64,000 bases of DNA, from the NCBI GenBank assembly GCA_029224965.1, contig JAQXVO010000012.1:1-64000 (forward strand). The letters are read 5' to 3'. Source of the DNA: Lachnospiraceae bacterium. GTDB lineage: Bacteria > Bacillota > Clostridia > Lachnospirales > Lachnospiraceae. The first letter of the stretch is position 1. Every line of letters starts with the position of its first letter. Of this stretch, positions 40,340-52,237 are shown one piece after another. The notes below the pieces were generated by a model. The model had not been told where the DNA came from and did not search any database. It saw only the letters and a list, made by a program, of their open reading frames with translations. The translations under genes and the position numbers were made by a program.

Positions 40340-41366
40340 CACCGTTTTCCTCCTGCTTTCTAATCTCATCAGCAACTGCTCCTATTCTTCGGAGCCTGTG
40401 GTTCACGCCGGACTTGCCAACGGGCGGGTCCATCATCCGTCCGAGCTCCAGAAGTGAAGCATCCGGATGTAAGAGGCGGAGCTCTGCGGTTTCCCGCAGC
40501 TTACCGGACAGAGAGCCCAGGCCCCTGGTATCCCGGATCAGTTTTATGTCCCGCACTTCTCTTACGGCGGCTTCCACCATTTTTCCTATATTTGCCGTTT
40601 CGCAGTTAACCTTGCGATTGACGGCATTATTCATGTCCTTTCGGATACGAATATTCTCAAAATCCAGCAATGTGACTGACGCTTCCATAATATTCAGCAT
40701 ATCGGAAATCTCATTGCTTTCCTTCAGGTAGACCACGGTACGTCCCTGACGCGCCACAGTCTTCCCGTGCAGATCAAAGGTCTCCATTACGGAAACGATC
40801 TGCCTGGCCTGGGCCGGATTTCTGGCGGCAATCTCAAAATGATAGCTCTTGTTCGGATCAGAAATGGACCCGCCTGCCAGAAAACAGCCTCGCAAATAGG
40901 CTCTTTTTTCTTCCCATCCCTCGATCAGGCCGTTTTCCATCAGGCCCTGTCCCATGGGGTGGTGAAGAATGTCCAGAAGCTTTTCAGCCTTGGGACCGGT
41001 CAGAAGGATGCTGTCGAGTTCTGGTCTATCTTTCTTCGGATCATTTGAATCCTCTGAATTCTTCCGGCCATTCGCCTTCTTCGGATTTTCTGAATCCTTC
41101 CGGTTCTTTGAATCCAGAGCCTTCGAATCCATGGGAATCTTCTCATTCAGAAGCTTGTCCAGAAGACTCAGGATCCGATCCCTTAGTCCGGTCTGGTCCG
41201 TTCGGAAGGTGATCACATGACCTGCCTCGAAGACATCATTCGAATCAGAAATCACTCTCACTTCTCCAAGGAAGGAAAAAATTCCCGCCAGTTCCGCGGT
41301 CTGGCAGGCCCGATCCTTGGGAAAACGCCCGAGAAGCTCCTGCTTTAAATCTGATGAATAAGACAC
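40236..41366 (-). CDS. whiA: DNA-binding protein WhiA
   Basis: SYSSDLKQELLGRF, GCFLAGGSISDPNKSYHFEI, C-terminal HTH LLELGRMMDPPVGKSGVNHRLRRI; adjacent to rapZ. Confidence 0.93.
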   Translation of the reverse strand: MSYSSDLKQELLGRFPKDRACQTAELAGIFSFLGEVRVISDSNDVFEAGHVITFRTDQTGLRDRILSLLDKLLNEKIPMDSKALDSKNRKDSENPKKANGRKNSEDSNDPKKDRPELDSILLTGPKAEKLLDILHHPMGQGLMENGLIEGWEEKRAYLRGCFLAGGSISDPNKSYHFEIAARNPAQARQIVSVMETFDLHGKTVARQGRTVVYLKESNEISDMLNIMEASVTLLDFENIRIRKDMNNAVNRKVNCETANIGKMVEAAVREVRDIKLIRDTRGLGSLSGKLRETAELRLLHPDASLLELGRMMDPPVGKSGVNHRLRRIGAVADEIRKQEENGDEKGSSCSDGKFNRSNTHCTSGTAGKSVSESGLL

Positions 41367-42238
41367 TATTTGCCAATCTTACGGTCCTTATCGATGTCGC
41401 GGTGCTCGATTTTCAGACCATAATGCTGCGAATGCTTGAGAAGCCTTTCGTAAAGCTCGTTCGCCAGTGTCACGGACCTGTGCTTTCCGCCCGTGCAGCC
41501 GATCGCAATCACGAGAGAATTCTTGCCCTCCCGGATGTAGTTCGGAATCAGAAACTGCATCAGATCATCCAGTTTGTTTAGAAATTCTACAGACTGAGGA
41601 TATTTCATGACAAAGTCCTGAATGGGACGGTCATTTCCGGTCAGTGGCCGAAGCTTCAGATCGTAATAAGGGTTGGGAAGAAAGCGCACATCAAAAACCA
41701 GATCCGCATCCTCCGGAATCCCGTATTTGAATCCAAAGGACAGGACCATGATATTCATGCTCTTGTAATCCTGGTTTTCAACGAAGATTTTCGTCAGCTC
41801 TTCCTTCAGTTCCCTGGTCAGAAGGTTCGACGTATCAATGATATGATCTGCCCTCTCCCTGAGAAATGTAAGGCGCTGCCTTTCTTCCTGGATTCCCGTC
41901 TGAATTCTTTCCTTCTTCGAAAGCGGATGATTCCGCCGGGTCTCCTTGTAACGCTTTAAAAGGACCTCATCACTGGCATCCAGAAAAAGGATCTCGATCT
42001 GCTTTCCGTCCTGTTTTAATTCATCCAGGATACCCTCAAGCTGGTCTAACTTTTTGCCCGACCGGATATCGATTCCGACCGCAACCTTCTGGTCCTTTTC
42101 CGCCTGTTCCAGATCCACAAAGCTCTTCAGAAGCGGGATGGGCAGGTTGTCGACGCAGTTATAGCCGATATCCTCAAGAATCTTGAAGGCTGTGCTTTTA
42201 CCTGAGCCCGACATACCTGTAAGAAGAAGTAATCCCAT
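41366..42238 (-). CDS. rapZ: RapZ/YvcJ RNase adapter-type nucleotide-binding protein
   Basis: LLLTGMSGSGKSTAFKILEDIGYNCVDNLP, FGFKYGIPEDADLVFDVRFLPNPYY, IGCTGGKHRSV. Confidence 0.96.
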   Translation of the reverse strand: MGLLLLTGMSGSGKSTAFKILEDIGYNCVDNLPIPLLKSFVDLEQAEKDQKVAVGIDIRSGKKLDQLEGILDELKQDGKQIEILFLDASDEVLLKRYKETRRNHPLSKKERIQTGIQEERQRLTFLRERADHIIDTSNLLTRELKEELTKIFVENQDYKSMNIMVLSFGFKYGIPEDADLVFDVRFLPNPYYDLKLRPLTGNDRPIQDFVMKYPQSVEFLNKLDDLMQFLIPNYIREGKNSLVIAIGCTGGKHRSVTLANELYERLLKHSQHYGLKIEHRDIDKDRKIGK

Positions 42239-42413
42239 ACCAGTCCCTCATAAATCTAAACATCTCTTATTGTAACGGCTTAGCCTCTGTGAAAATAAAT
42301 AATTAATTGTCTATTTTATTAAGAATATTATGCAAAAATACGATTTATTCCGTTTTCGAATCCTGATTCTATCCATTCCTGTCTGGAATTGTTGAATTCG
42401 TCCGCTGTTTCAT

Positions 42414-43412
42414 TCAAATTTCAATCCCATTTCGAGGAATGCTCCGGGAATCTTCTTCCATGAAGCTCCCAACCAAGCGTACTTCCGGCTCCAGCTTCAC
42501 TCCAAACTTCTCCCAGACCGTCTCCTGCACATGACGGATGACCGCCAGCACATCAGCCGCACTCGCATTTGCCAGATTGATGACAAATCCGGCATGCTTC
42601 TTCGATACCTCGGCATCGCCGACCCGATAGCCCTGCAGGCCTGCATCCTGGATCAGCTTACCGGCGAAATACCCTTCCGGCCGCTTAAATGTAGACCCTG
42701 CGCTTCCATATTCCAGCGGCTGCTTTTCTCTCCGCCGTTGGTTAAAGTCAGCGGAAACCGCAGCAATTTCCTCCGGATCCTTGGAATTTAAGTGAAAATG
42801 TGCGCCGACTACGATCCGCTCCTGGCCTTTTGGATCCTCCATAAAGGCACTGTGACGGTAAGACAGGTTCAGCTTTTCCGCAGGAATTTCTTCGAAACTT
42901 CCGTCCGGTAGCAGAACCCGGACAGAGGTCAGGACATCCCTGATCTCTCCGCCATAGGCACCGGCATCCATAAAGACACCTCCGCCGACCGAACCCGGAA
43001 TGCCCGAAGCAAACTCAAGACCTGACAGACAGGCATCCAGAGCCGCATGATAGGCCGCTGCCATGGAGGTTCCAGCCATGACATAGAGGTCTTCATTTTC
43101 GACCCTGCTGCCCTTCAGCCGTCCCATGCTGACAACGACACCGGGGATTCCAAGATCGCCGACCAAAAGATTGCTGCCGTTTCCAAGAAGGAAATAGGGA
43201 AGCTTCTCCTCCCGGATCCACTTCATGATCTCCGCCAGATCCTCTTCTCTTTCCGGCTGGCAGAAGGCCTCTGCCGGCCCGCCGATCCGGAAGCTTGTAT
43301 GTTTTTTCATTGGTTCTTCCAAAAGGATAGCATCCTCCGGAATCCGTTTTTTTAAGCGGGACAGGGCCTCCGAAGAGACCATATTGCCCCGCTGGTTTTT
43401 CATTTCACTCAT
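42414..43412 (-). CDS. murB: UDP-N-acetylenolpyruvoylglucosamine reductase
   Basis: HTSFRIGGPAEAF, LGNGSNLLV, GIPGSVGGGVFMDAGAYGGEI, YGSAGSTFKRPEG. Confidence 0.96.
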   Translation of the reverse strand: MSEMKNQRGNMVSSEALSRLKKRIPEDAILLEEPMKKHTSFRIGGPAEAFCQPEREEDLAEIMKWIREEKLPYFLLGNGSNLLVGDLGIPGVVVSMGRLKGSRVENEDLYVMAGTSMAAAYHAALDACLSGLEFASGIPGSVGGGVFMDAGAYGGEIRDVLTSVRVLLPDGSFEEIPAEKLNLSYRHSAFMEDPKGQERIVVGAHFHLNSKDPEEIAAVSADFNQRRREKQPLEYGSAGSTFKRPEGYFAGKLIQDAGLQGYRVGDAEVSKKHAGFVINLANASAADVLAVIRHVQETVWEKFGVKLEPEVRLVGSFMEEDSRSIPRNGIEI

Positions 43413-43429
43413 ATCAGGTTTTCCTTATT

Positions 43430-44827
43430 TCAGTCTTCCTTCAAGAAAGCCATGTAACCCTTGTAAGCCTCGTAGAGATCGACCTTACTGATGATCTCCC
43501 AGGGTGAATGCATGGACAGAACTGCGACGCCGCTGTCGATGACTTTCATGTCATAGTTGCCCAGGATGTAGGCAATGGTTCCGCCGCCGCCCTGGTCTAC
43601 CTTTCCAAGCTCAGCGGTCTGCCAGGAGACATCGTTCGAATCGAAGATCTTCCGGATCTCTGCCATGTATTCAGCAGAAGCATCGTTGGATCCGGACTTG
43701 CCCCGGGCGCCGGTGTACTTGTTGATGACCAGGCCGCGTCCGAAGTAGGCACTGTTGTTCTTCTCCATAACGGAAGGATAGTTGGGATCGAAGGCTGCGC
43801 TGACGTCGGAGGACAGAGCGCGGGAATTCCGCATGCAGCGGCGGACAGAGACATTGGAGTCCTTACCCAGCATAGCCAGAATCTCAGCGACTGTATCTTC
43901 ATAGAAAGTGGACTGCATACCGGTTGCGCCGACCGAACCGATCTCTTCCTTGTCGACCAGGAGGCAGGCATAGGTCTTTTCGCCCGGCTCGACATCCAGG
44001 ATGGCACGGAAGGAAGGATATGCGCAGGACCGATCGTCGTGGCCATAGCCCATGATCATGCTGCGGTCGAAGCCGTAGTCCCGGGCAGCACCTGCCGGAG
44101 TGACCTCGATTTCAGCAGAAAGGAAGTCCTCTTCCTCGATGCCGTACTTGTCCTTCAGGATGCGGAGGATATTCTTCTTGACCAGATCCTTCTTCTCCTC
44201 GCCGGCAGCAGACTCGTCCAGAGGAATGGAGCCGATCAGGACGTTCAGGTCCTCGCCCTCGACAACCTTATGGCCATCCTTCTTCATCTGATCTGCAGAA
44301 AGATGGATCAGAAGATCACTGACACCGAAGACCGGATCCTTGGGATCCTCACCGATATTTACGGTAACCTTGGAACCGTCCTTTTTTGCAATGACGCCGT
44401 GCAGAGCCAGGGGCAGGGTCACCCACTGGTACTTCTTGATACCGCCGTAATAATGGGTATCCAGAAACGCCATGTCGGTATCCTCGTAGAGAGGGTTCTG
44501 CTTTAAATCCATGCGGGGGCTGTCGATGTGGGCACCCAGGATGGCAAAGCCCTTCTCCGGGTTCTCCCGGCCGATGACGAAAAGAGAGACGGCCTTGCCG
44601 TAATTGCTGCGGTAGACCTTGTCTCCGGCCTTCAGAGTTGCGCCATCTGCGATCAGCTGATCCAGATCGCGGAAACCGGCCTTTTTGGCCTCCTCGATAA
44701 AGAAGCCGGCGCACTCGCGCTCCGTCTTATGCTCTGAAAGAAAGAGGCGGTAATCCTCTGCAAAATCATAAACCTTCTGTCTCTTTTCACCTTCCGGGTA
44801 CTTGGCCCAGGCATTCTTACGTTCCAT
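43430..44827 (-). CDS. M18-family aminopeptidase
   Basis: ILGAHIDSPRMDLKQNPLYE, GHDDRSCAYPSFRAIL, DKEEIGSVGATGMQS, SMHSPWEIISKVD. Confidence 0.93.
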   Translation of the reverse strand: MERKNAWAKYPEGEKRQKVYDFAEDYRLFLSEHKTERECAGFFIEEAKKAGFRDLDQLIADGATLKAGDKVYRSNYGKAVSLFVIGRENPEKGFAILGAHIDSPRMDLKQNPLYEDTDMAFLDTHYYGGIKKYQWVTLPLALHGVIAKKDGSKVTVNIGEDPKDPVFGVSDLLIHLSADQMKKDGHKVVEGEDLNVLIGSIPLDESAAGEEKKDLVKKNILRILKDKYGIEEEDFLSAEIEVTPAGAARDYGFDRSMIMGYGHDDRSCAYPSFRAILDVEPGEKTYACLLVDKEEIGSVGATGMQSTFYEDTVAEILAMLGKDSNVSVRRCMRNSRALSSDVSAAFDPNYPSVMEKNNSAYFGRGLVINKYTGARGKSGSNDASAEYMAEIRKIFDSNDVSWQTAELGKVDQGGGGTIAYILGNYDMKVIDSGVAVLSMHSPWEIISKVDLYEAYKGYMAFLKED

Positions 44828-44920
44828 CTTACTTCATGTCCTTTCTTTTTAGCTTATTTAGACCAATAGGAGGGCTTCCCTCTATTACCACGGGTTTGCC
44901 TTCTCTTGTTCTTTCTGCAA

Positions 44921-45865
44921 TCACTCGTCCTCTTCCTGATCTCCGCCAGCCGCAATATTAGCCTGCACTCTGCGGTAGAGCTCCTGCGCAGCATTGTAGC
45001 CCATCTTCTTCTGTCTGTGGTTGACCGCAGCGGTCTCGCAAATGACAGCCAGGTTCCGGCCGGGCCGGATGGGCAGGCTGTGGCAGATGACCTTGTGGCC
45101 CAGAATATCGATATATTCATCCTGAAGACCCAGGCGGTCATACTCGGCGCCGGGCACATATTCCTGCAGCTTGATGACGAGGTCAATGCTGGTCTTTTCC
45201 TTAACGCACTCAACACCGTAGAGGGACTTGACATCGATGATGCCGATGCCCCGAAGCTCGATCAGGTACTGGGTGGTAGCGGGCGAGGTTCCCATCAGGG
45301 TGTGCTCGTTGACCGCACGAATCTCAACGACATCATCGGCAACCAGACGATGGCCGCGTCGGATCAGCTCCAGAGCCGCCTCGGACTTACCGATTCCGCT
45401 TTCGCCGATGATCAGAAGACCTTCACCGTAAACATCGACCAGTACTCCGTGAATGGTCTTCATGGGAGCCAACTCCCCGTTCAGAAGGTAGATCAGCTCG
45501 GCCATGAATTCGGAGGTCCCGCGGTCGGTTCCCAGCAAAGGTACATCGTATTTGTAGGCCAGATCCAGGACCTCGGGCTCCGGCTTGAAGCCCCGGCAGT
45601 AGATGACACCGGGAATCTGGTGGGACAGGAAGACGTCCCAGGTCGATACCTTCTCCTGAATCGACTTCTTATTCATATAGGCATGTTCCACGGATCCGAT
45701 CAGCTGCAGCCGGTCCTTCTCGAAATGCTCATAGAATCCGTTGAGCTGGAGAGCCGGACGGTTGACATCGGGAATGATGACCCTATGCTTGGTCAGATCA
45801 ATCTTTTCCGTGAAATTAACGAGATGCATCTTGTCAACAATTTTTGAAAGTTTTGCTCCTGCCAT
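44921..45865 (-). CDS. hprK: HPr kinase/phosphorylase
   Basis: GESGIGKSEAALELIRRGHRLVADDVVEI; LRGIGIIDV. Confidence 0.97.
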   Translation of the reverse strand: MAGAKLSKIVDKMHLVNFTEKIDLTKHRVIIPDVNRPALQLNGFYEHFEKDRLQLIGSVEHAYMNKKSIQEKVSTWDVFLSHQIPGVIYCRGFKPEPEVLDLAYKYDVPLLGTDRGTSEFMAELIYLLNGELAPMKTIHGVLVDVYGEGLLIIGESGIGKSEAALELIRRGHRLVADDVVEIRAVNEHTLMGTSPATTQYLIELRGIGIIDVKSLYGVECVKEKTSIDLVIKLQEYVPGAEYDRLGLQDEYIDILGHKVICHSLPIRPGRNLAVICETAAVNHRQKKMGYNAAQELYRRVQANIAAGGDQEEDE

Positions 45866-46053
45866 ATGTCGCCCCCTTTAGCGGCCAGATCGCTAGTTCA
45901 CACTTCTGTTATCATACCTTTCCCGCAGGAAATCTGCAAGATATGAGCCCTCTGCCATCCTGTCCCGGTTCTTCATCACGAAACCCTCTTTTATACAGAT
46001 CATTTCTGTCTTTCCGCATGGCCCATTTGAATCTTCTCTGTCTTTCTTCATGA

Positions 46054-48051
46054 TCATGTCTGACCTGAAGATTTATTTTCCGAAGATACCTGCCGATCTT
46101 TTGCAAGTTCATTTTCCGAGGCTGCCTTAAGATCTTCTGAAAAACCATTTTCTGCTTTCTGCTGCACGACTTCTGCGGCTTCCTTCCCTTCCGTCTTATG
46201 CAGAAATTCATACACCGACTCCGCGGCCCTGGCATTCATCTCCGGGATCTTCTCCAGGTCCTCGATGGAAGCCGCCTTCAGAGCCTCAGCGCTTTCAAAA
46301 TTCCGCATCAGGGCCTTCCGCCGGGCCGGGCCTATATTTGGAATGTCATCCAGGAAAGAATGCACCTGGGCCTTGCCCCGCAGGGACTTGTGATAGGTAA
46401 TGGCGAAGCGGTGGGCCTCATCTTGGAGACGCGTGATCAGGCGGAAGGCCTCCGAGTGCCGGTCCATGGGGATCTCGACGTTGTGGAAATACAGTCCTCT
46501 CGTCCGATGGTGGTCATCCTTTACCATGCCGCAGACCGGAATTGAGAGTCCCAGCTCGTCCAGGACCTCGAGGGCGATATTGACCTGGCCCCGGCCGCCA
46601 TCCATCATGATCACATCCGGAAAACGGGTAAAGGAACCGGTCTCGGGCTCCAGGCCCTTCTCCTCCAGCTCCTTCTGCTCCTCCAGACCGTGGGTGAAAC
46701 GGCGGGTCAGGACTTCCTTCATGGAAGCATAATCGTTAGGACCCGAAACTGTCTTGATCCGGAACTTCCGATAGTCGGACCGGAGAGGCTTTCCCTTCTC
46801 AAAGACCACCATGGAGCCAACCGACTGAAAGCCGTTGGTGTTGGAGATATCATAGGCCTCCAGGCGGCTGACATTCTTCATATGGAGAAGGCCGGAAAGC
46901 TCCTTCATGGCGCCGATGGTCCGGCCCTCTTCCTTCTTGATCCTCTCCTTGTCCTGGACCAGAACCTGCTCGGCATTCTTCTGGGCCAGCTGAACCAGCT
47001 TGGATTTCTGACCCCGCTGGGGAACCCGGAGATAGACCTTATTGCCGCGCTTTTCGGTCAGCCATTCCTCGATCAGCTCCCGGTTGGGGAGGTCCTGAGG
47101 GAGGAAAATCTCCTTGGGAATGACCGGTGTCCCGGCATAAAACTGCTGGACAAAAGCCTCCAGCTCCTCGGCCTCGGAATCATCCTCGGGCAGACTTAAA
47201 AAGAAGTGATCTCTTCCCAGCATCTTTCCGCCCCGGATGAAGAAAATCTGAACGACCGCATCCTCATCCTGACGGGCCATGGCGATGATATCCTGGTCCT
47301 CATCCCCGGTCTGGGTGATCTTCTGCTTCTCGACACAGGCCTCGACTGAGTGAATCAGATCCCGGTAGTGGGCTGCCTTTTCAAAATCCAGCTCCGCCGC
47401 CGCATCCTGCATCTTCTTCGTCAGATCCTCGATGACCGGCTTGTCATTGCCATTCAGAAATTCGACAGCACGGTCTACATTTTGCCGGTAGGCTTCCTTG
47501 GAAACCTGACCGGTGCAGATGCCGTCGCAGAGTTTCATGTGATAGTTGAGGCAGGGCCGGTCCTTGCCGAAATCGCGCGGGAAGACCCGGTTGCAGTTTC
47601 GGATTTTGAAGACCTTCTGGACCAGATCGATGGTCTCGCGGACCGCGTTGCCCGAGGTAAAGGGGCCGAAATAGCGGCTTTTGTCCTTCAGGACCCGGCG
47701 GGCGAAAAGCACGCGCGGGTAGTCCTCGCCCAGGGTCACGCGGATGTAGGGGTAGGTCTTGTCATCGCGGAGCATGGTGTTGTACTTGGGCCGGTGCTCC
47801 TTGATCAGGTTGGACTCGAGAACCAGGGCCTCCAGCTCGGTGTCGGTGATGATGTATTCGAAATGGTCGATGTGCTCGACCATCTGCTTTTTCTTGATGC
47901 CCTCGTCGTGGCTAGCCTGGAAATACTGGTGGACCCGCTTGGTCAGGGACTTGGCCTTGCCGACATAGATGATGGCATCCCGGCTGTCATGCATAATATA
48001 GACCCCCGGCTGATTGGGGAGCTTTTTCAATTCTTCCTGTATATCGAACAT
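46054..48051 (-). CDS. uvrC: Excinuclease ABC subunit C
   Basis: [47 protein letters not shown] motif, [11 protein letters not shown]-terminal extension [31 protein letters not shown]. Confidence 0.96.
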   Translation of the reverse strand: MFDIQEELKKLPNQPGVYIMHDSRDAIIYVGKAKSLTKRVHQYFQASHDEGIKKKQMVEHIDHFEYIITDTELEALVLESNLIKEHRPKYNTMLRDDKTYPYIRVTLGEDYPRVLFARRVLKDKSRYFGPFTSGNAVRETIDLVQKVFKIRNCNRVFPRDFGKDRPCLNYHMKLCDGICTGQVSKEAYRQNVDRAVEFLNGNDKPVIEDLTKKMQDAAAELDFEKAAHYRDLIHSVEACVEKQKITQTGDEDQDIIAMARQDEDAVVQIFFIRGGKMLGRDHFFLSLPEDDSEAEELEAFVQQFYAGTPVIPKEIFLPQDLPNRELIEEWLTEKRGNKVYLRVPQRGQKSKLVQLAQKNAEQVLVQDKERIKKEEGRTIGAMKELSGLLHMKNVSRLEAYDISNTNGFQSVGSMVVFEKGKPLRSDYRKFRIKTVSGPNDYASMKEVLTRRFTHGLEEQKELEEKGLEPETGSFTRFPDVIMMDGGRGQVNIALEVLDELGLSIPVCGMVKDDHHRTRGLYFHNVEIPMDRHSEAFRLITRLQDEAHRFAITYHKSLRGKAQVHSFLDDIPNIGPARRKALMRNFESAEALKAASIEDLEKIPEMNARAAESVYEFLHKTEGKEAAEVVQQKAENGFSEDLKAASENELAKDRQVSSENKSSGQT

Positions 48052-48103
48052 GGAATACCTCGGTTTATCGTTTGTTAGCTGCCAGGAATGCAATATAGGT
48101 AGA

Positions 48104-48134
48104 AAAAACTCGTCCGAAGACGAGTTTTTTCTTT
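48104..48134. terminator. Bidirectional terminator between uvrC and ftsH
   Basis: GAAAAAACTCGTCCGAAGACGAGTTTTTTC. Confidence 0.85.
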
Positions 48135-48199
48135 CTGAGGCTGTGCAGTTAATTTTTCATTTGCAACAGCCCCTCTGATTTCATTGGAAATTCCAGGAC

Positions 48200-50437
48200 T
48201 TACATATTCTGTCCGTTGTTGTTAGGATCCTGCCAGTTGTTGGGCTGGTTCGGCTGGTCCTGCTGATTAGACTGGCCGTAGGCCTGACCCGGCTGGCCCT
48301 GGCTGTTATTGACATTCCCGAAGGATCTTGCCATCTCTGCCTCATCGGCAGGCGGTGCCTCCCGGCCTTCCTTCTGGCCTTCCAGGAAATCATCACTGTC
48401 CGGTTCCTTGGTGTCTTCACTGATGTCGCCGGAATTTTCTCCCATATGATTGACCTCGTCAACCGGATTTCCGTTCTCATCAGTCTCAACCGGAGCCGGT
48501 TCTTCCAGACCCTTCATCTTACGGAAGATCTGCATGAATTCCTTACCGGTAATCGTTTCACGGCTGTAAAGATATCCTGCGATATGATCCAGGATATCCC
48601 GGTTCTCCTTCAGAAGACGGATGGCTTCATCATAGGAATCCTGAATGATCTCACGGACTTCCTCATCGATCTCGGCTGCGGTATCATCCGCACATTCCAT
48701 GGAAGCACGGCCTTCCAGATACTGGCTCTTTACCGTAGCCAGACCCATCATTCCGAACTTCTTGGACATACCGAAACGGGTAATCATGTTCCGGGCTATA
48801 TTTGTCGCCTGCTCGATATCATTGGAAGCGCCACTGGTCGGAGACTCGAAGATCAGCTCCTCTGCAGCACGGCCGCCCATCAGGGTAACGATCTTGGCCA
48901 GGAGTTCATCCTTGGTCTGCAGATACTTCTCCTCTTCCGGAGTCTGCAGGGTATAGCCCAGGGCACCCATGGTTCTCGGCACAATCGTAATCTTCTGTAC
49001 CGGCTCGGTATTCTTCTGAAGGGCGGTAACCAGAGCATGTCCAACCTCATGATAGGAGACAATCTTTCGCTCCTTGTCGGACATGACGCGGTCCTTCTTT
49101 TCCTTGCCGCCGACAGCGACAAGCTCGAAGGCCTCGAAAAGATCCGACTGGTTGACATACTGACGGCCCTTCTTGACCGCATTGATGGCAGCCTCGTTGA
49201 TGATATTGGCCAGATCCGATCCGACCAGGCCGGCCGTAGCCAGAGCCAGAGCGTGCAGATCAACGGTATCATCCATAGGAACATCCTTGGAATGCACCTT
49301 CAGGGTATCCTCACGGCCTTTCAGATCCGGACGGTCAACGATAATCCGACGGTCAAAACGGCCCGGACGAAGGAGGGCCTTATCCAGAACCTCCGGACGG
49401 TTGGTTGCAGCCAGGATCAGTATACCCTTGCTGGAATCAAAACCATCCATTTCTGCAAGCAGCTGGTTCAGAGTCTGCTCACGCTCGTCATTTCCACCGC
49501 CGTAAGCACCGTCACGGGACTTACCGATGGCATCGATCTCATCGATGAAGATAATGCAGGGAGCCTGCTTCTGCGCTTCCTTAAAAAGGTCACGGACACG
49601 GGATGCGCCGACGCCGACGAACATCTCGACGAAATCCGAACCTGCCAGAGAGAAGAAAGGCACACCGGCCTCACCGGCAACGGCCTTTGCCAGAAGGGTT
49701 TTTCCGGTTCCGGGAGGGCCTACAAGCAAAGCACCTTTGGGAAGCTTCGCTCCGATCGCCGTATATTTCTTCGGATTCTTCAGGAAATCAACGACCTCCT
49801 GGAGGGATTCCTTGGCCTCATCCTGTCCGGCAACATCCTTGAAGGTGACACCGGTCGACTTCTCGACATAGACCTTGGCGTTGGACTTTCCGACGCCCAG
49901 GACCCCGCCGCCGGAGCTTCCGCCCATCCGCCGCATGGCGAAGGCGAAGATTCCCCAGAGAATCAGAAGGGGCAGAACAAAGGAAAGGATGTTGTAGACA
50001 ATCGCACCGGTCGAGCTGGTCGGCTTCTCTACAATCTTCACGTCCTGCTTCTTCAGAAGAGGCAGGAGATCCTGATCCTCAACCAGATAGTTGGTGTAAT
50101 AGGTCACATCGACGGACTGGCCGGTCAGCTCATAAAGCGTGCTCCGTGACGAGTCACTGCTGCCGGTCAGGTCGGAATCCGCCCCATCCTTCAGAGTGAA
50201 CTGAATCTGATGATTCGAGAAGGTAACCGATTTGATTTTGCCGTCTTCCAGTTTACTGTAGAACTTGGAATAAGATACTTCCTGCTGGGAACCTGTGCTC
50301 ACACTGCTGTAGATCATCGTCGTGATGAAAATGGCAATCAGAGTAAACAGGATAAACATAAAAATCGGCTGCCGCCGATTGTTGTCCCCATTGTTATTTC
50401 CTCCATTGTATGGAGGACGATTTTGATTTTCGTCCAT
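48200..50437 (-). CDS. ftsH: ATP-dependent zinc metalloprotease FtsH
   Basis: [54 protein letters not shown]; start MDENQN with GGAGG RBS; Gln/Asn/Pro-rich C-tail. Confidence 0.97.
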   Translation of the reverse strand: MDENQNRPPYNGGNNNGDNNRRQPIFMFILFTLIAIFITTMIYSSVSTGSQQEVSYSKFYSKLEDGKIKSVTFSNHQIQFTLKDGADSDLTGSSDSSRSTLYELTGQSVDVTYYTNYLVEDQDLLPLLKKQDVKIVEKPTSSTGAIVYNILSFVLPLLILWGIFAFAMRRMGGSSGGGVLGVGKSNAKVYVEKSTGVTFKDVAGQDEAKESLQEVVDFLKNPKKYTAIGAKLPKGALLVGPPGTGKTLLAKAVAGEAGVPFFSLAGSDFVEMFVGVGASRVRDLFKEAQKQAPCIIFIDEIDAIGKSRDGAYGGGNDEREQTLNQLLAEMDGFDSSKGILILAATNRPEVLDKALLRPGRFDRRIIVDRPDLKGREDTLKVHSKDVPMDDTVDLHALALATAGLVGSDLANIINEAAINAVKKGRQYVNQSDLFEAFELVAVGGKEKKDRVMSDKERKIVSYHEVGHALVTALQKNTEPVQKITIVPRTMGALGYTLQTPEEEKYLQTKDELLAKIVTLMGGRAAEELIFESPTSGASNDIEQATNIARNMITRFGMSKKFGMMGLATVKSQYLEGRASMECADDTAAEIDEEVREIIQDSYDEAIRLLKENRDILDHIAGYLYSRETITGKEFMQIFRKMKGLEEPAPVETDENGNPVDEVNHMGENSGDISEDTKEPDSDDFLEGQKEGREAPPADEAEMARSFGNVNNSQGQPGQAYGQSNQQDQPNQPNNWQDPNNNGQNM

Positions 50438-50618
50438 TCGGGCCTCCATTCTTAGGCTGTACTTCCTAATTATATGAAAAGAACCTGCGAAAAGCAACGC
50501 GCCCGAAGCCTTTCCACAGATTCTTCATAAAAATTTCATTTTTTCAAATATAAACCGACGCTACACATTCGGCCGAGAGACCATGATCTGCTTCAGCAGA
50601 AGGCCTGCACGAAAAAAA

Positions 50619-51362
50619 TCAGATAATCTTGGCTAAGAAACTCTTCAATCTCTCGCTCTCCGGATGATCAAAGATCTGGTCCGGGCTGCCCTCTTCGACA
50701 ATCTTTCCGTCCGCCATAAAGACCACATGGTCGGCCACCTCACGGGCAAAGCCCATCTCGTGGGTAACAACCGCCATAGTCATGCCGCCCTTGGCCAGTT
50801 CCTTCATGACATCCAGGACCTCACCGACCATCTCCGGATCCAGAGCCGAAGTCGGCTCATCGAAAAGCAGAATTTCCGGATCCATACAGAGAGCCCGAAC
50901 GATGGCGATTCGCTGCTGCTGGCCGCCGGAAAGCTGTCTCGGATAGGAATCCGCCCGGTCCGCCAGGTTGACCCGCTCCAGCAGCTCTCTGGCCTGCTTT
51001 TCAGCCTCTTCCTTTGACTTATGAAGCAGCTTCATGGGTGCCAGGGTCATATTTTCCAGAATCGTCATATTGGGAAAGAGATTGAAGTGCTGGAAAACCA
51101 TGCCCATCTTCTGCCGATGCTTATTGATATTGATCTTCGGATCTGTAATATCGACCCCGTCGACATCAATGCTGCCGGAGGTCGGGAATTCCAGAAGATT
51201 CAGGGACCGAAGCAGAGTGGACTTGCCGGAGCCCGAAGGTCCGATGATAACCAGAACTTCACCCTGATGGATATCAATAGAGACCCCGTCCAGAGCCTTG
51301 ATTTCGCCGTTTTTATAATATTTCTTCAGGTCACGGACCTGAACCAGTACCTTATCGTTCAT
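50619..51362 (-). CDS. Polar amino-acid ABC transporter ATP-binding protein
   Basis: [61 protein letters not shown]. Confidence 0.95.
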   Translation of the reverse strand: MNDKVLVQVRDLKKYYKNGEIKALDGVSIDIHQGEVLVIIGPSGSGKSTLLRSLNLLEFPTSGSIDVDGVDITDPKININKHRQKMGMVFQHFNLFPNMTILENMTLAPMKLLHKSKEEAEKQARELLERVNLADRADSYPRQLSGGQQQRIAIVRALCMDPEILLFDEPTSALDPEMVGEVLDVMKELAKGGMTMAVVTHEMGFAREVADHVVFMADGKIVEEGSPDQIFDHPESERLKSFLAKII

Positions 51363-52071
51363 CGCGACGCATCCTCCTCTCCAGCTTGCCGCCGACATAT
51401 TCCAGAAGCAGAACGGAAACGAGATAGATTCCGGCGATCAGGAAGAGCGGCATGAAAGCCTGATAGGTCGTGGACCGGATGATATCTCCGCCCTTGGTCA
51501 GATCCCGGATGCCGACGTATCCGGAAATGGAAGTTTCCTTAAAGAGGGTAATAAACTCGTTCATCAGAGCCGGGAAGACCGACTTGGTAACCTGGGGAAT
51601 GATGACGTAACGAAGAGTCTGCACATAGCTGAAGCCCAGCGACCGTCCGGCCTCGAACTGGCCCTCGTCGATCGACATGACGCCGCCCCGGATGATCTCG
51701 GAGACATAGGCACCCGAATTTAGACCGAAGGCGAAGATGGCGATAGGAACACCATTCTGGGCCATGGCGAAAATCAGGAAGTAGGAAATCATGAGCTGGA
51801 TAACCGTCGGGGTACCGCGGATAACCGTGATATAGATCTTCGCGATGAAATTCAGAACGGCCAGAAGATAGTAGCTGAACCCGCCTCTTCGTTTCAAAGC
51901 TTCCTTATTCTTGTCGTAGGTTGCCCGGATCAGGCCGCAGACAAAGCCAAGGATCACACCGATCACGGCCGAAAACAGGGTAATCAGAAGCGTTGCCCCG
52001 AAGCCGGAAAGGAGAAGCTTATAGCGGCCATTCTCAACGAAAGCCTGTATGAACTGGTCTTTTAAGCTCAT
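51352..52071 (-). CDS. Polar amino-acid ABC transporter permease
   Basis: [50 protein letters not shown]. Confidence 0.95.
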   Translation of the reverse strand: MSLKDQFIQAFVENGRYKLLLSGFGATLLITLFSAVIGVILGFVCGLIRATYDKNKEALKRRGGFSYYLLAVLNFIAKIYITVIRGTPTVIQLMISYFLIFAMAQNGVPIAIFAFGLNSGAYVSEIIRGGVMSIDEGQFEAGRSLGFSYVQTLRYVIIPQVTKSVFPALMNEFITLFKETSISGYVGIRDLTKGGDIIRSTTYQAFMPLFLIAGIYLVSVLLLEYVGGKLERRMRRDER

Positions 52072-52237
52072 AAAATGTCCTCTTTCTACACACGAAGACA
52101 AGGGCCGGCCATAGCCGTCCCCTGTCCTTATTTACACGATGCCCGGATCACTTGTGTTTTCGAGCATCCACACGATGCGCCGAATCAACGAAATTCCTCG
52201 GGCATCTCATTCTGGTCTAAATTTAGAGCTACGCACA

